Source of the DNA: a virus
Virus record (IMG/VR): IMGVR_UViG_3300028563_000011
Span: 46,592 to 110,591 of that record
Length of the DNA: 64,000 nt
Direction: 5' to 3' (one strand)
The translations under genes were made by a program, and so were the position numbers. Below the pieces are notes generated by a model. It saw only the letters and a list, made by a program, of their open reading frames with translations. It was not told where the DNA came from and ran no database searches. How positions within the stretch are numbered: position 1 is the first letter of the stretch; the number at the start of each line of letters is the position of its first letter. Positions 31,406 to 39,638 of the stretch are shown here, in pieces.

Positions 31406-31891
31406 TTCTACATACGCCGCTGCATCAATATCAAGTTCATTAACATGTCCATTTGTATACCCACTAGACTCACCTGATGCAATCTTACCCAGTGCCTTCT
31501 CCATAGTCAATAACTCAGTCTCTGACAAACCCTTCAAAGCCTCAGGAGGTAATGCTAGAACCTGCACTGTACCTTTAAGAGTAGTAGCTGTAAGCTTTGG
31601 TGTGAAACAATTAAGCAATCTATCAGCAGCCCACTTCTTATCATCCCAAGAAACAGGATACTCCCATTTATTTCTACCACTACCACCAGTAGCCCTATTT
31701 GCTCTAAGCACCATCAACATAAAATCCAGTGGCATAATACCACCATTTGCTATATGTGCCTCTGCTGCTTTTTCTCGTAATTGCACAGGCATTTTGTTCT
31801 TAGCACCCTGTGGCCTACCCTGTGTATGATTACCACCATTAAAATGACGATTATCAACAGTACCCTCTTTCGTGATACGTACACGCTTCAT
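31388..31891 (-). CDS. Probable terminase small subunit
   Basis: A 167-residue protein. It opens with basic residues and TQGRPQGAKNKMPVQLREK, the GRPxGxxNK start common in phage small terminase or DNA-binding proteins, then PLDFMLMVLRANRA, and KKWAADRLLNCFTPKLTATT, a pattern seen in small-terminase-like families. It would recognise viral DNA and hand it to TerL at 27067-28881. The structured element 2 at its 3' end is a natural candidate for a packaging-linked site. Assignment by pattern and synteny. Confidence 0.55.
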   Translation of the reverse strand: MKRVRITKEGTVDNRHFNGGNHTQGRPQGAKNKMPVQLREKAAEAHIANGGIMPLDFMLMVLRANRATGGSGRNKWEYPVSWDDKKWAADRLLNCFTPKLTATTLKGTVQVLALPPEALKGLSETELLTMEKALGKIASGESSGYTNGHVNELDIDAAAYVEELGED

Positions 31892-31922
31892 GACTTTTTG
31901 ACCCTCTTTTTATCTGATCCCC

Positions 31923-32009
31923 TGATTTTATGAAATCAAGGAAATCAATTTATTAGGGTGTATATTACTTCAATTGATTAATCAAGTTGATTTTAATAAT
32001 ATAAAATCA
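31923..32009. promoter_or_regulatory. Palindrome cluster with TGATT half-sites upstream of the small terminase gene
   Basis: Three palindromes in 90 bases: TGATTT-tatg-AAATCA (31923-31938), TTGATTAATCAA (31974-31985) and TGATTTTA-N6-TAAAATCA (31988-32009). All use a TGATT-type half-site. On the minus strand a promoter-like CTTGAT-N16-TATACA (31959-31986) overlaps the middle palindrome, so a repressor bound there could block it. Operator and promoter are predictions. Confidence 0.4.
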
Positions 32010-32060
32010 TTAGTACTACAAAACAATAACACTAGCACCCATAGCAATATATTTGTGTAT

Positions 32061-32633
32061 TCACTTGTATTTACCTTCAAACTTTGCTCGCTCAAGCCAC
32101 TTATCAACAAACTCAGCATCATATTTACGTTCTAATGTAAAAGCATCATCCAACCCCAACCAACAACGAAATCTTTCCCATAACGTCAACCAGTGTATTT
32201 TACCACTACGCATATACAACAAAGGACCATCAATGTGATCCCAATTAATTTCTGGTACAGCATCTTTGTCAAACTGAACTGCAACACCAAATCCTATGTA
32301 AATAAAATTGGCTCTTATCATTGCGTCTCTTGCTTGGTCATTCATTATCTTATTTACTTCTTTGGTTACTTCACGAAACGTTGTTTCAAACATATCTGAC
32401 TTACAAGGGTAATACCCACCTTTGATACCACGAATTATCCAATCTCCTGAAGTAGCCGTCATTTCCCCTTCTTTAGTCTGAACAACAAGAACAAAAGCAT
32501 TCATTAGTGGCAAAAGTTGGGCAGAAGTATTACCCCCTGACCAAGCTTCTATCTCATCTGCTGATGTAATTGAGCCATCCCATTGGATTGCCTCAACTTC
32601 AACAGGTTTGTTTACAAATCTACGTGCTGCCAT
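32061..32633 (-). CDS. Conserved phage protein
   Basis: A 190-residue protein. ATG at 32633 is preferred over the upstream TTG (32654) that would overlap the previous gene. The N-terminal domain has RRFVNKPVEVEAIQWDGS, then VQTKEGEMTATSGDWIIRGI and GGYYPCKSDMFETTFREV, the pattern of a widespread small phage protein of unknown function. The C-terminal half (WDHIDGPLLYMRSGKIHWLT) is a separate unrecognised region. First gene after the palindrome cluster. Confidence 0.6.
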   Translation of the reverse strand: MAARRFVNKPVEVEAIQWDGSITSADEIEAWSGGNTSAQLLPLMNAFVLVVQTKEGEMTATSGDWIIRGIKGGYYPCKSDMFETTFREVTKEVNKIMNDQARDAMIRANFIYIGFGVAVQFDKDAVPEINWDHIDGPLLYMRSGKIHWLTLWERFRCWLGLDDAFTLERKYDAEFVDKWLERAKFEGKYK

Positions 32634-32640
32634 TTTGAAC

Positions 32641-32919
32641 TTAACTTTCTTCAATAACTCTAATCAAGACTTTGACTATATCACGCATTAAGGCTAATTC
32701 CACACTTGTAATATTGAATTGTATCTGAAGTTCTTGATTCTTTTTTACATAAGACTCAACCTCTTCCATATACTTATTTCGTTGATCCTGCAATACTTTA
32801 TTCGTTTTATTCAAGTTATTAATACGTTGGTGAAGAGCATTATTCTCTTCTAACCACCTCTTACTCTCTTCCAACCACTTCTTTCTGTCATATGGATTTT
32901 TACGTAAAGTGGGCGGCAC
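32641..32919 (-). CDS. Small coiled-coil protein
   Basis: A 92-residue, almost entirely helical protein, with heptads in SKRWLEENNALHQRINNLNK and KVLQDQRNKYMEEVESYVKK. It probably dimerises. No family recognised. Confidence 0.45.
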   Translation of the reverse strand: MPPTLRKNPYDRKKWLEESKRWLEENNALHQRINNLNKTNKVLQDQRNKYMEEVESYVKKNQELQIQFNITSVELALMRDIVKVLIRVIEES

Positions 32920-32964
32920 GTTCGGGTACTTGTTTCATTTTCGGTTGCAATTTTCTTTTCGTGT

Positions 32965-33246
32965 TCATTTTGTGAGGTCTACCTTTTCCAAACCAGCTTC
33001 CATCCAATAACGATACAAAGCACGCTCAGCTAGGACAATATTGTCCTCTATATCTGCAAGAGGTAACACATACTCATTTAGTTCCACTGAATTTTCTTTG
33101 GGATCCCGTTTGGTATAAGATCCCCCCTTAAGATCGTGAAGTACTCTTACAAACGGAGTTATCTTCACTACTGTTCTTGTTGTGCCTTTTGGCCATTCGG
33201 GATGAGTTACTATATCACCAGGCTTAAGAGAATGAGGATCCGCCAT
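32965..33246 (-). CDS. Hypothetical small protein
   Basis: A 93-residue protein with an SH3-like start (SLKPGDIVTHPEWPKGTT) followed by a strand, and a helical end (LAERALYRYWMEAGLEKVD). The start is almost in contact with the stop of the gene above. Unknown function. Confidence 0.5.
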   Translation of the reverse strand: MADPHSLKPGDIVTHPEWPKGTTRTVVKITPFVRVLHDLKGGSYTKRDPKENSVELNEYVLPLADIEDNIVLAERALYRYWMEAGLEKVDLTK

Positions 33247-33247
33247 T

Positions 33248-33796
33248 TTAACTTATTCCCTTGTTTTCTGTTTTATTCTTTAAGCGCCAAATAGCTCCCG
33301 CCAAAGCGCTATGAGAGACTCCGAGTAGACGTTCTATATCGTTTCTAGGCATTTTTAGCTTCAAACACTCTTCTAATTTATCATACTCCACTTGAGTCCA
33401 ACGCATTTTAGAACCCCTCCAATACACAGCACGAGGGTCTTGAGCTTTGTGAGCATCTGCAATAATTTGTCTCACTACATGCAATTCAAGGCTAAGTCTA
33501 TCACAAATTGCCTTTACTGGTACATCATTGGAATACAACTCTAAGCACATATCTGTGATTGTCTTTACCTTTTTCTTAGGTTTAACCGTTAAAATTGGTG
33601 GTGTTTTAAGTTCTTCTACCTTATTCTTTGGAGGGTTATACCCATTAGGGTAATACTCTTCAATCCTTGTGCCTTTAGGCAAGGCTGACTGCAAAGCATG
33701 CAGAGTTGGTTCTCTAACACCATCAACTTCCCAAAGTTTGGTATCTAGGTAAAATATAGGATGAACCGTATTAGCCACCTGAGGAATTATCCTCAT
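33248..33796 (-). CDS. Helix-turn-helix DNA-binding protein
   Basis: A 182-residue protein. The start at 33796 is chosen because the ATG overlaps the preceding stop (ATGA). The C-terminal half carries two helix-turn-helix-like units: SNDVPVKAICDRLSLELHVV and MPRNDIERLLGVSHSALAG, the second within a Myb/SANT-like context (WTQVEYDKLEECLKLK). Probably a regulator of phage or host genes. Confidence 0.55.
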   Translation of the reverse strand: MRIIPQVANTVHPIFYLDTKLWEVDGVREPTLHALQSALPKGTRIEEYYPNGYNPPKNKVEELKTPPILTVKPKKKVKTITDMCLELYSNDVPVKAICDRLSLELHVVRQIIADAHKAQDPRAVYWRGSKMRWTQVEYDKLEECLKLKMPRNDIERLLGVSHSALAGAIWRLKNKTENKGIS

Positions 33797-34095
33797 TTCG
33801 GAACTATAACAACACAACTTCCTTTTATTTCTTTGGATGAAAACTGTGCAGTACGTTCTTCAAACAAAATAAATCCTTTTTCTATCATTGCTTCTAATAA
33901 GCTATTAGCAATTGATCTCTTCTGATAAGAAATCATGAGCTCTTGATACAAGTTAGCTTGATTTAATACAGCCTCTGATATAAGCGCAGTGTTCATCAAT
34001 AGTTGAATCCGCTCTTTTGGATAAACCTTGAATCCACGCTCTTCAAGTTCTTTCTTCAAAGACTCAGTTGAAGTTAAAGCTAGATTAGTCTTCAT
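33793..34095 (-). CDS. Hypothetical small protein
   Basis: A 100-residue protein, mixed helix and strand, with a degenerate repeat around ELEERGFKVYPKERIQLL and LEAMIEKGFILFEE. Overlaps the next gene by 4 bases. Unknown. Confidence 0.5.
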   Translation of the reverse strand: MKTNLALTSTESLKKELEERGFKVYPKERIQLLMNTALISEAVLNQANLYQELMISYQKRSIANSLLEAMIEKGFILFEERTAQFSSKEIKGSCVVIVPK

Positions 34096-34097
34096 AT

Positions 34098-34394
34098 TTA
34101 CATCCCTTTGTACTTACCAATCCTTACTTTGTGTAGAGTTTCTCTCACAATTGATCGCCAACACTTTTCAGCAGCTATGATGCTATCCCGTAAGTGAGCT
34201 TCTGCTCTTAATGCTCGATACCTCCAAGTTGCTCCTACTGAATCATAAATCTCAGCAGGCTTCAAGGAAGCAGCATTAACAACAGTTAATCCTCTTACTC
34301 TTAATTCTGACATAATCCAAGGTGTGTCAAAAGGCCAATTAGACATGTCAGGCGCTTTAACTGTACGCCTAAACTTCTCATCTTCAGGTAACAT
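34098..34394 (-). CDS. Hypothetical small protein
   Basis: A 98-residue protein just downstream of the reductase gene. It has FDTPWIMSELRVRGLTVVNA and a basic helical C-terminus (KCWRSIVRETLHKVRIGKY). No family recognised. Confidence 0.5.
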   Translation of the reverse strand: MLPEDEKFRRTVKAPDMSNWPFDTPWIMSELRVRGLTVVNAASLKPAEIYDSVGATWRYRALRAEAHLRDSIIAAEKCWRSIVRETLHKVRIGKYKGM

Positions 34395-34400
34395 TTAGCT

Positions 34401-37400
34401 TTATCCACACTTGGAATCCCCACAATTAATACATACCCAACAACTCGATTGCTTAATTACGGTAAATCCTCCGCATTTAGTACATTTGGTTCCATGCAAA
34501 TTGGTTGAATCAGTTACTTGAAACTTTCCTTCAAGATTTTCTGGTAACTTAAAGACATCCTGTTCTGGAGGTATTAACTCAAGCCAACGGAAGTGTTCTT
34601 CAATCGTAAAGCCTACAGCAGCGACTAGAGAGTTAACATATTTTTGTTTATACCAAGTCCCCCCTCTTGCTGAACAAACTTGCTTCAACTCCTCAATGAT
34701 GAAAGAAGAATCCACTTCTCGCCTAAAGATTGCAGTTATGAGTAAAGATAAAGCTTTTATCCATTCCTCGTGTTCTGAGTTTTTAGAGTTAATGAAGATC
34801 TCAAAGGGACGACGTTGGCCCTTTTGATCTATATAGTCATTGATGTTTATATACAATGCGTTATCAGACAAGGGCCATTTGATCCGATAACGTCTCCCAT
34901 CCAAAACTTCCTGCATGGGGACTTTTTCAAGTGGAACTATAGGAGCCTCTTTCTTCTCGGAAAGAACCTCTCCACGCTCAGACCTGGGGTCTGGGCGGTA
35001 CGTTGTACAACCCTTCAACCCCAACTTGTAAGCCTTAGTGTAGACTTCCTTAAAATCCTCGAAAGACATCTCGGTAGGACAATTGATAGTTTTAGAGATT
35101 GCGGAGTCTACAAATTCTTGAGCCGCAGCTTGCATCTCTAAATGCTGATCAACAGTAAGGTCTTTGGCAGTTACAAAGTATTCTGGTACCTCAATAGAAC
35201 CAATAGGGGAGTGAGGGGAAGTCACTTCATGATACTGAAGATACCCATAATCGTAAACCTCATAAGTCTTCTTAGTCCCATCTGGACCTAAAACCTTACG
35301 CTCGTAATTGTGTAAGAAAACAGGCTCAATACCTGAAGACACATTCCCCGCTAACAAAGATATTGTACCTGTTGGCGCTATTGACATCAATAGCGCATTG
35401 CGAATACCATACTTTTGGATATCTCCAATAATGTCTTTTGGTAAAGTTTGTACAAACTTACCTAGTGTGTACTTGATCCTATCAAATAACGGGAACGGCC
35501 CCCGCTCTTTTGCTAGTTCAATAGAAGCTCTATAAACAGCATAACACAACTCCTTTGTTATCTTCTTGGTTAATTGTATTGCAGTTGTAGAACCATAAGC
35601 AACACGAAGTTGCTGTAAAGCATTTGCTAATCCAGTATAACCAATACCAAGCCTACGCTTGTTTAACGCTTCTTCACGCTGAGCCTCTGTAGGGAAACGG
35701 GTTTCATCTAAAACATTATCTAAAAAGCGAACAAGGCTTGTTGCTGCAGTACGTAAAGCATCATAATCAAACCTAGGACTACTTGTAAATGGGTCCTTGA
35801 CCATAACTGCTAAGTTAACATGTCCTAAATTACAGTCACCATTTGCCGGAAGCATTTGCTCCCCACAATTCGAGATTTTTATACCACTAAGTGCTTGATT
35901 TTCATACCTTTCTACAAAGTTAGAACTTGTTATCACTGCATAGTTATGAAACTCGTCTACCGTCAGGTTATAGACATCCCCATAGCCGCAAGGTTGTACT
36001 AAAACGACCTTATGATTAGACCCAGAACCGGCTCTAAATTCTCCTGTTCTTCGTGACAAAGCAACCTTTGCTGTATGTTCTGCAGAATGCTTCCGCCCTT
36101 TCATCTTCAAACTGTGTTTTCTACCAGTCTCTAATTTTTCCTCTAGAGAACGGTTAGCACTAGCTTGAGATGCTAAAACCATAGCACATTTACGTGAACA
36201 ACACTTACGCTTTCCAGCCCCTGTCTCTAATGATTTAGCTCTTACTACAAACGCCTTGCCACAACCCTTACACACCTTTTCAAAGTTAAAGGCTAACTTT
36301 GACATAGAAATGCTCAAAGTTTCTCTGTGCTCTTCGGTCCAACCTTCTTTCACTGATTGTTTCCACCCCTCAAAATAATCAGGGTCTTGATTACGCTCAA
36401 TAGTTTTATCCCCAATCTTACGCTTAGTTTCAACTGAATGTTGCTTACCCCACATTCCATTCGATTCACCAGAAATTGAGGCACTCATATTATTACGATA
36501 AACTTGCTTTTGTTCTTCAGTTAACCCCTGCCACCAAAAACGCATGGGATTATTATCGCCTAGCTTATGATCCCTATTATGATCTTCAGCCAATTTAACT
36601 TCAATGTTATCCCAATCATTATTTTGATGATTACCGTCTACGTGATGGCAATGATATTGACCTCGCTTACGGCCCCAATCAAATTTACGACCGTACTTTG
36701 CTTCAGCAATTAAGTGGTATTCAGGCGTCTTAACCCCTCCTCCAAAACGAGTAACACTAACATCACCCCACTTGGTTAAAATTTGATCGTGTCTAAATAG
36801 ACTATCACCCTCTCTCAAATCCTTAGCCTCAACCTCTCCTCCATCCCGTAGCGGAAATTTATGATCAGGAGTAACCTTAAGACAACTACTATCATCTAAT
36901 ACTACCTTAACAAGCTCTGCATTCTTCCGAGTCAACCTAGGATTACGCCCCCACCTAACAATAGTTTCGCCACTTTGGGGATCAACAGCAAACACAGGAA
37001 TGTCTTTACCCTCATCAGCTAATTGTTGAATTGTAACTGAACCCCGACCTGCTACTGCAATCAAAGTCTCTCCTACTACACAAGGATTACAGCAATGAAT
37101 ATGCTCACAATAGTAAAGATTATTCCATGTATTTACTCTATCGATAAAAAGAATACCAGGCTCAGCATAAATATAAGTATTCTCAATAATGAGATTCCAT
37201 AACTCTCTGGCCTTTAACCGCTTATAAACGTAATGTGTCTGACCATCACGCTCATAAACGTCAACATGATTATTATCCGCTCTTGGAACCGTAAAATACA
37301 AGTCCCAATCTTTATCATTCTCAAGGGCTTCCATAAAAGCATCAGTAACAAGTACTGAGATATTAAAATTTGTCAACTTTCCTTTCTCACGCTTTGCTAA

Positions 37401-37934
37401 TACAAAATCAACAACATCTGGGTGCCAAATAGCAAGTGTCCCCATCATAGCTCCACGACGATGTCCTGCAGACATAATCGTATTAGAACTATGATGCCAC
37501 ATATCCATAAAAGGAAGAACACCTGAGGATTGTGAACTTGTACGTTTTACAACGGCTCCATTAGGACGAATAGTGGAAAAATCCATACCAATTCCACCCC
37601 CCATCTGCAAAGTAATAGCTGCAACTTTTAGGCTATCCATAATACCCAAACCAAGGCGGTCTGGCTCGGTATCCATAGAATCTTGAATATCAGGGGAGAC
37701 AAAACAATTAATTAGCGTAACACGTTTATCTGTTCCTGCTCCGGCATGTATACGCCCAGCAGGAATAATAGTACGAGCTCGCAAAGCTTCCAAAGCCTGA
37801 ATCCTAGCATTGGTATTGGGGTCTTTAGAATAAATACAATTAACAATACGCTGAAACGTATCCTCAATATTAGCCTCATCCCCATAGCGGTACTTCTCGC
37901 TCCAAGTATCAAGGGTTATCTGCTGCTTAGCCAT
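34401..37934 (-). CDS. nrdJ: Class II ribonucleoside-diphosphate/triphosphate reductase with an intein
   Basis: A 1177-residue precursor of an adenosylcobalamin-type reductase, which makes deoxynucleotides from ribonucleotides. Extein motifs: TLINCFVSPDIQDSMD (first active-site Cys), MGGGIGMDFSTIRPNG, HCCNPC, then CGEQMLPANGDCNLGHVN after the intein, GYTGLANALQQL and MSIAPTGTISLLAG. The C-terminus is a zinc-ribbon-like CTKCGGF...CWVCINCGDSKCG. No separate NrdB is seen, and none is needed for class II. The intein interrupts residues 285-689 at the most conserved active-site loop. Vitamin B12 must come from the host. Confidence 0.9.
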   Translation of the reverse strand: MAKQQITLDTWSEKYRYGDEANIEDTFQRIVNCIYSKDPNTNARIQALEALRARTIIPAGRIHAGAGTDKRVTLINCFVSPDIQDSMDTEPDRLGLGIMDSLKVAAITLQMGGGIGMDFSTIRPNGAVVKRTSSQSSGVLPFMDMWHHSSNTIMSAGHRRGAMMGTLAIWHPDVVDFVLAKREKGKLTNFNISVLVTDAFMEALENDKDWDLYFTVPRADNNHVDVYERDGQTHYVYKRLKARELWNLIIENTYIYAEPGILFIDRVNTWNNLYYCEHIHCCNPCVVGETLIAVAGRGSVTIQQLADEGKDIPVFAVDPQSGETIVRWGRNPRLTRKNAELVKVVLDDSSCLKVTPDHKFPLRDGGEVEAKDLREGDSLFRHDQILTKWGDVSVTRFGGGVKTPEYHLIAEAKYGRKFDWGRKRGQYHCHHVDGNHQNNDWDNIEVKLAEDHNRDHKLGDNNPMRFWWQGLTEEQKQVYRNNMSASISGESNGMWGKQHSVETKRKIGDKTIERNQDPDYFEGWKQSVKEGWTEEHRETLSISMSKLAFNFEKVCKGCGKAFVVRAKSLETGAGKRKCCSRKCAMVLASQASANRSLEEKLETGRKHSLKMKGRKHSAEHTAKVALSRRTGEFRAGSGSNHKVVLVQPCGYGDVYNLTVDEFHNYAVITSSNFVERYENQALSGIKISNCGEQMLPANGDCNLGHVNLAVMVKDPFTSSPRFDYDALRTAATSLVRFLDNVLDETRFPTEAQREEALNKRRLGIGYTGLANALQQLRVAYGSTTAIQLTKKITKELCYAVYRASIELAKERGPFPLFDRIKYTLGKFVQTLPKDIIGDIQKYGIRNALLMSIAPTGTISLLAGNVSSGIEPVFLHNYERKVLGPDGTKKTYEVYDYGYLQYHEVTSPHSPIGSIEVPEYFVTAKDLTVDQHLEMQAAAQEFVDSAISKTINCPTEMSFEDFKEVYTKAYKLGLKGCTTYRPDPRSERGEVLSEKKEAPIVPLEKVPMQEVLDGRRYRIKWPLSDNALYININDYIDQKGQRRPFEIFINSKNSEHEEWIKALSLLITAIFRREVDSSFIIEELKQVCSARGGTWYKQKYVNSLVAAVGFTIEEHFRWLELIPPEQDVFKLPENLEGKFQVTDSTNLHGTKCTKCGGFTVIKQSSCWVCINCGDSKCG
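35868..37082 (-). mobile_element. Intein with HNH homing endonuclease inside nrdJ
   Basis: About 405 residues from C285 to N689 of the precursor. Block A is CVVGETLIAVAG, block B LKVTPDHKFPLRDG, block F VYNLTVDEFHNYAVITSS, block G SGIKISN before Cys+1. An HNH nuclease reads YHCHHVDGNHQNNDWDNIEV. NUMOD3-like DNA-binding motifs GKQHSVETKRKIGDK and GRKHSAEHTAKVALS and zinc-type CKGCGKAF/CCSRKC follow. The penultimate residue is Ser instead of the usual His. It splices itself out so the joined exteins read NP-CGEQMLP. Confidence 0.9.
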
Positions 37935-37980
37935 AGGACTTCTTCCCTCTAGGGTTGTTTGGAGGATACACTACCGCTAA

Positions 37981-38011
37981 TTAGGTACAACGGGTTTTTC
38001 GTTATACCTAA
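37981..38011 (-). promoter_or_regulatory. Hairpin in the nrdJ 5' leader
   Basis: On the minus strand TTAGGTA-T-AACG pairs with CGTT-G-TACCTAA around AAAAACC: a 12-pair stem including one T-G wobble. It lies 47 bases before the nrdJ start and just after the NusG-like gene. No T tract follows, so it looks more like a regulatory or processing hairpin than an intrinsic terminator. Confidence 0.45.
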
Positions 38012-38044
38012 CAGATTGTGAACTGAAGCTGAAATCCTAATAGA

Positions 38045-38551
38045 TTAAGTAGCCTCAAGCTGATCGTCTGCAATGAGGACTTTAGTCTTCCGACCTAAAA
38101 TATCTAGTAATACTTGTTGGCGCTCTTTATCGGCTTGACCATAATAAATCCCTTGCCTATTAACAAAGGCTCCGTCAGTTATTCTGACACTTTGACCTGG
38201 GATAAACCTAGGCTTTGGTAATACTACCAAGCCTTGCTCATCCTCTTTGGATCGAAGTTGTTGGATAACATCATCAGGTAGTATTGCTGGTTTATCTCCA
38301 TTCAATACTACCCCTATAACTCCATAAGTATTCATCAAAAACTTCCATTGCTCATCCGTCTGGACAAACAAATAACTAGTAAATAAAGGCCGGGAAACTG
38401 CAAGGGTTCTCCCACCTTTCGTAACTATAGAACTAATGCTTGGAAGATAAGGTATACGACCTTGACGCGCTACATTTTCTGCAGCCCACTTCTCACGATT
38501 AGGCTTAGTCCGAACGACTAACCACTGAAGTGTTTGATTTCCGTCGCCCAT
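38045..38551 (-). CDS. NusG/RfaH-like transcription elongation factor
   Basis: A 168-residue protein with the two-domain NusG plan. NGN domain: WLVVRTKPNREKWAAENVAR, RPLFTSYLFVQTDEQ and GVIGVVLNGDKPAILPDDVI. KOW domain near the C-terminus: FIPGQSVRITDGAFVNRQGI. Such a protein binds RNA polymerase and reduces pausing or termination. A phage copy would act as a phage-specific antiterminator. It sits next to replication genes rather than next to ribosomal genes. Confidence 0.85.
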   Translation of the reverse strand: MGDGNQTLQWLVVRTKPNREKWAAENVARQGRIPYLPSISSIVTKGGRTLAVSRPLFTSYLFVQTDEQWKFLMNTYGVIGVVLNGDKPAILPDDVIQQLRSKEDEQGLVVLPKPRFIPGQSVRITDGAFVNRQGIYYGQADKERQQVLLDILGRKTKVLIADDQLEAT

Positions 38552-38608
38552 GCCCCCAGCTTACCCCCTAAAACCTTCCCGATAAAGCCTTTTATATGCT
38601 TCACAAGT

Positions 38609-39625
38609 CTAACCATACTTCTTACGCGTAGGCTTAAATCTTCCCTCCACTTCTTCCCAAGCGTTAATCACTGCCAAACTAACATCTCTTACCAATTTTC
38701 TATAGTCCTGAGTGCTTAAACCATCACTCTCTGCAATAAACCTATCCACCATAGCAGGTGTTAAGTCAATATCCCCAAGATGCTTAACCTCTTCTAGCCA
38801 ATCCAAACTCGCTACAAGATCATCTACCCCATACCCAAAGCGAATAGCAAACTCACATTCCCCAAACGGAACAGTTACTTTGTTCTTTTTACAATTTGCC
38901 TTTATACGCACACCAATTGCTCGCTTAACTCCACCAATTGTCTTAACAATACGCTTCAAGTGAGAAAGCCAAATAATATGGCTCGCATAAAAGTCCAGAG
39001 CCTTGCCTCCAGAACGAGTATGCTTTTCTCCAACCACAAACCCTATTTTGTCTCTAACTTGGGAAATAATGATAACTGCAATGTGAGCTTTCTTTAATTC
39101 TCCAGCAATCTCACAAAACATTTCACTTAAAAGCTTTTGCTTATCTAACCGAAAAGATCCTTGATCCAAATCGCGGCCAACACCAGCACGAGCGCCAACA
39201 GCATCGAGGGAATCAATAATATACAAGCCAGGAACATCATTCTCAATAGAGAACTTAATACACTCCCGAATATCTTCATAGATATCTTCAATCGTTTGCC
39301 AAAGGGAATCTTCCCCTTCCGGACCAAAGTCCACACGATCAATCGGGAGACCTAGAGACTGAGCATAAAAAGTATCGAAAGCCGCTTCAGATTCTCTGTA
39401 CCATATCTTACCAGTAGGGAAGAGATTTGCAAAGTTAGCAACGGCTTCAATCGCGAGCAAAGTTTTACCAACGGACTTATCTCCAACAATGTTAGCAACC
39501 CGACCAAGACACCATCCTCCGCCTAAGACACAGTCTAAAACTGTACATCCTGTTGAAAAGAACCGTTTGTTATTCCTGCCGGGGAAGTAATCTCCCCCAG
39601 CAGATACCTGTACACGCTCAGCCAT
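38609..39625 (-). CDS. recA: RecA-like recombinase
   Basis: A 338-residue recombinase. Walker A is VGDKSVGKTLLAIEAV near residue 48, then YRESEAAFD with the catalytic Glu, Walker B GLYIIDSLDAVGARAG, and the L2-region VREKHTRSGGKAL-like segment (GEKHTRSGGKALDFYASHI). It polymerises on ssDNA and exchanges strands during replication-linked recombination. It lies between the ssDNA-binding protein and the NusG-like factor. No separate UvsY is certain. Confidence 0.85.
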   Translation of the reverse strand: MAERVQVSAGGDYFPGRNNKRFFSTGCTVLDCVLGGGWCLGRVANIVGDKSVGKTLLAIEAVANFANLFPTGKIWYRESEAAFDTFYAQSLGLPIDRVDFGPEGEDSLWQTIEDIYEDIRECIKFSIENDVPGLYIIDSLDAVGARAGVGRDLDQGSFRLDKQKLLSEMFCEIAGELKKAHIAVIIISQVRDKIGFVVGEKHTRSGGKALDFYASHIIWLSHLKRIVKTIGGVKRAIGVRIKANCKKNKVTVPFGECEFAIRFGYGVDDLVASLDWLEEVKHLGDIDLTPAMVDRFIAESDGLSTQDYRKLVRDVSLAVINAWEEVEGRFKPTRKKYG

Positions 39626-39638
39626 TTGGTTTTAGCCT

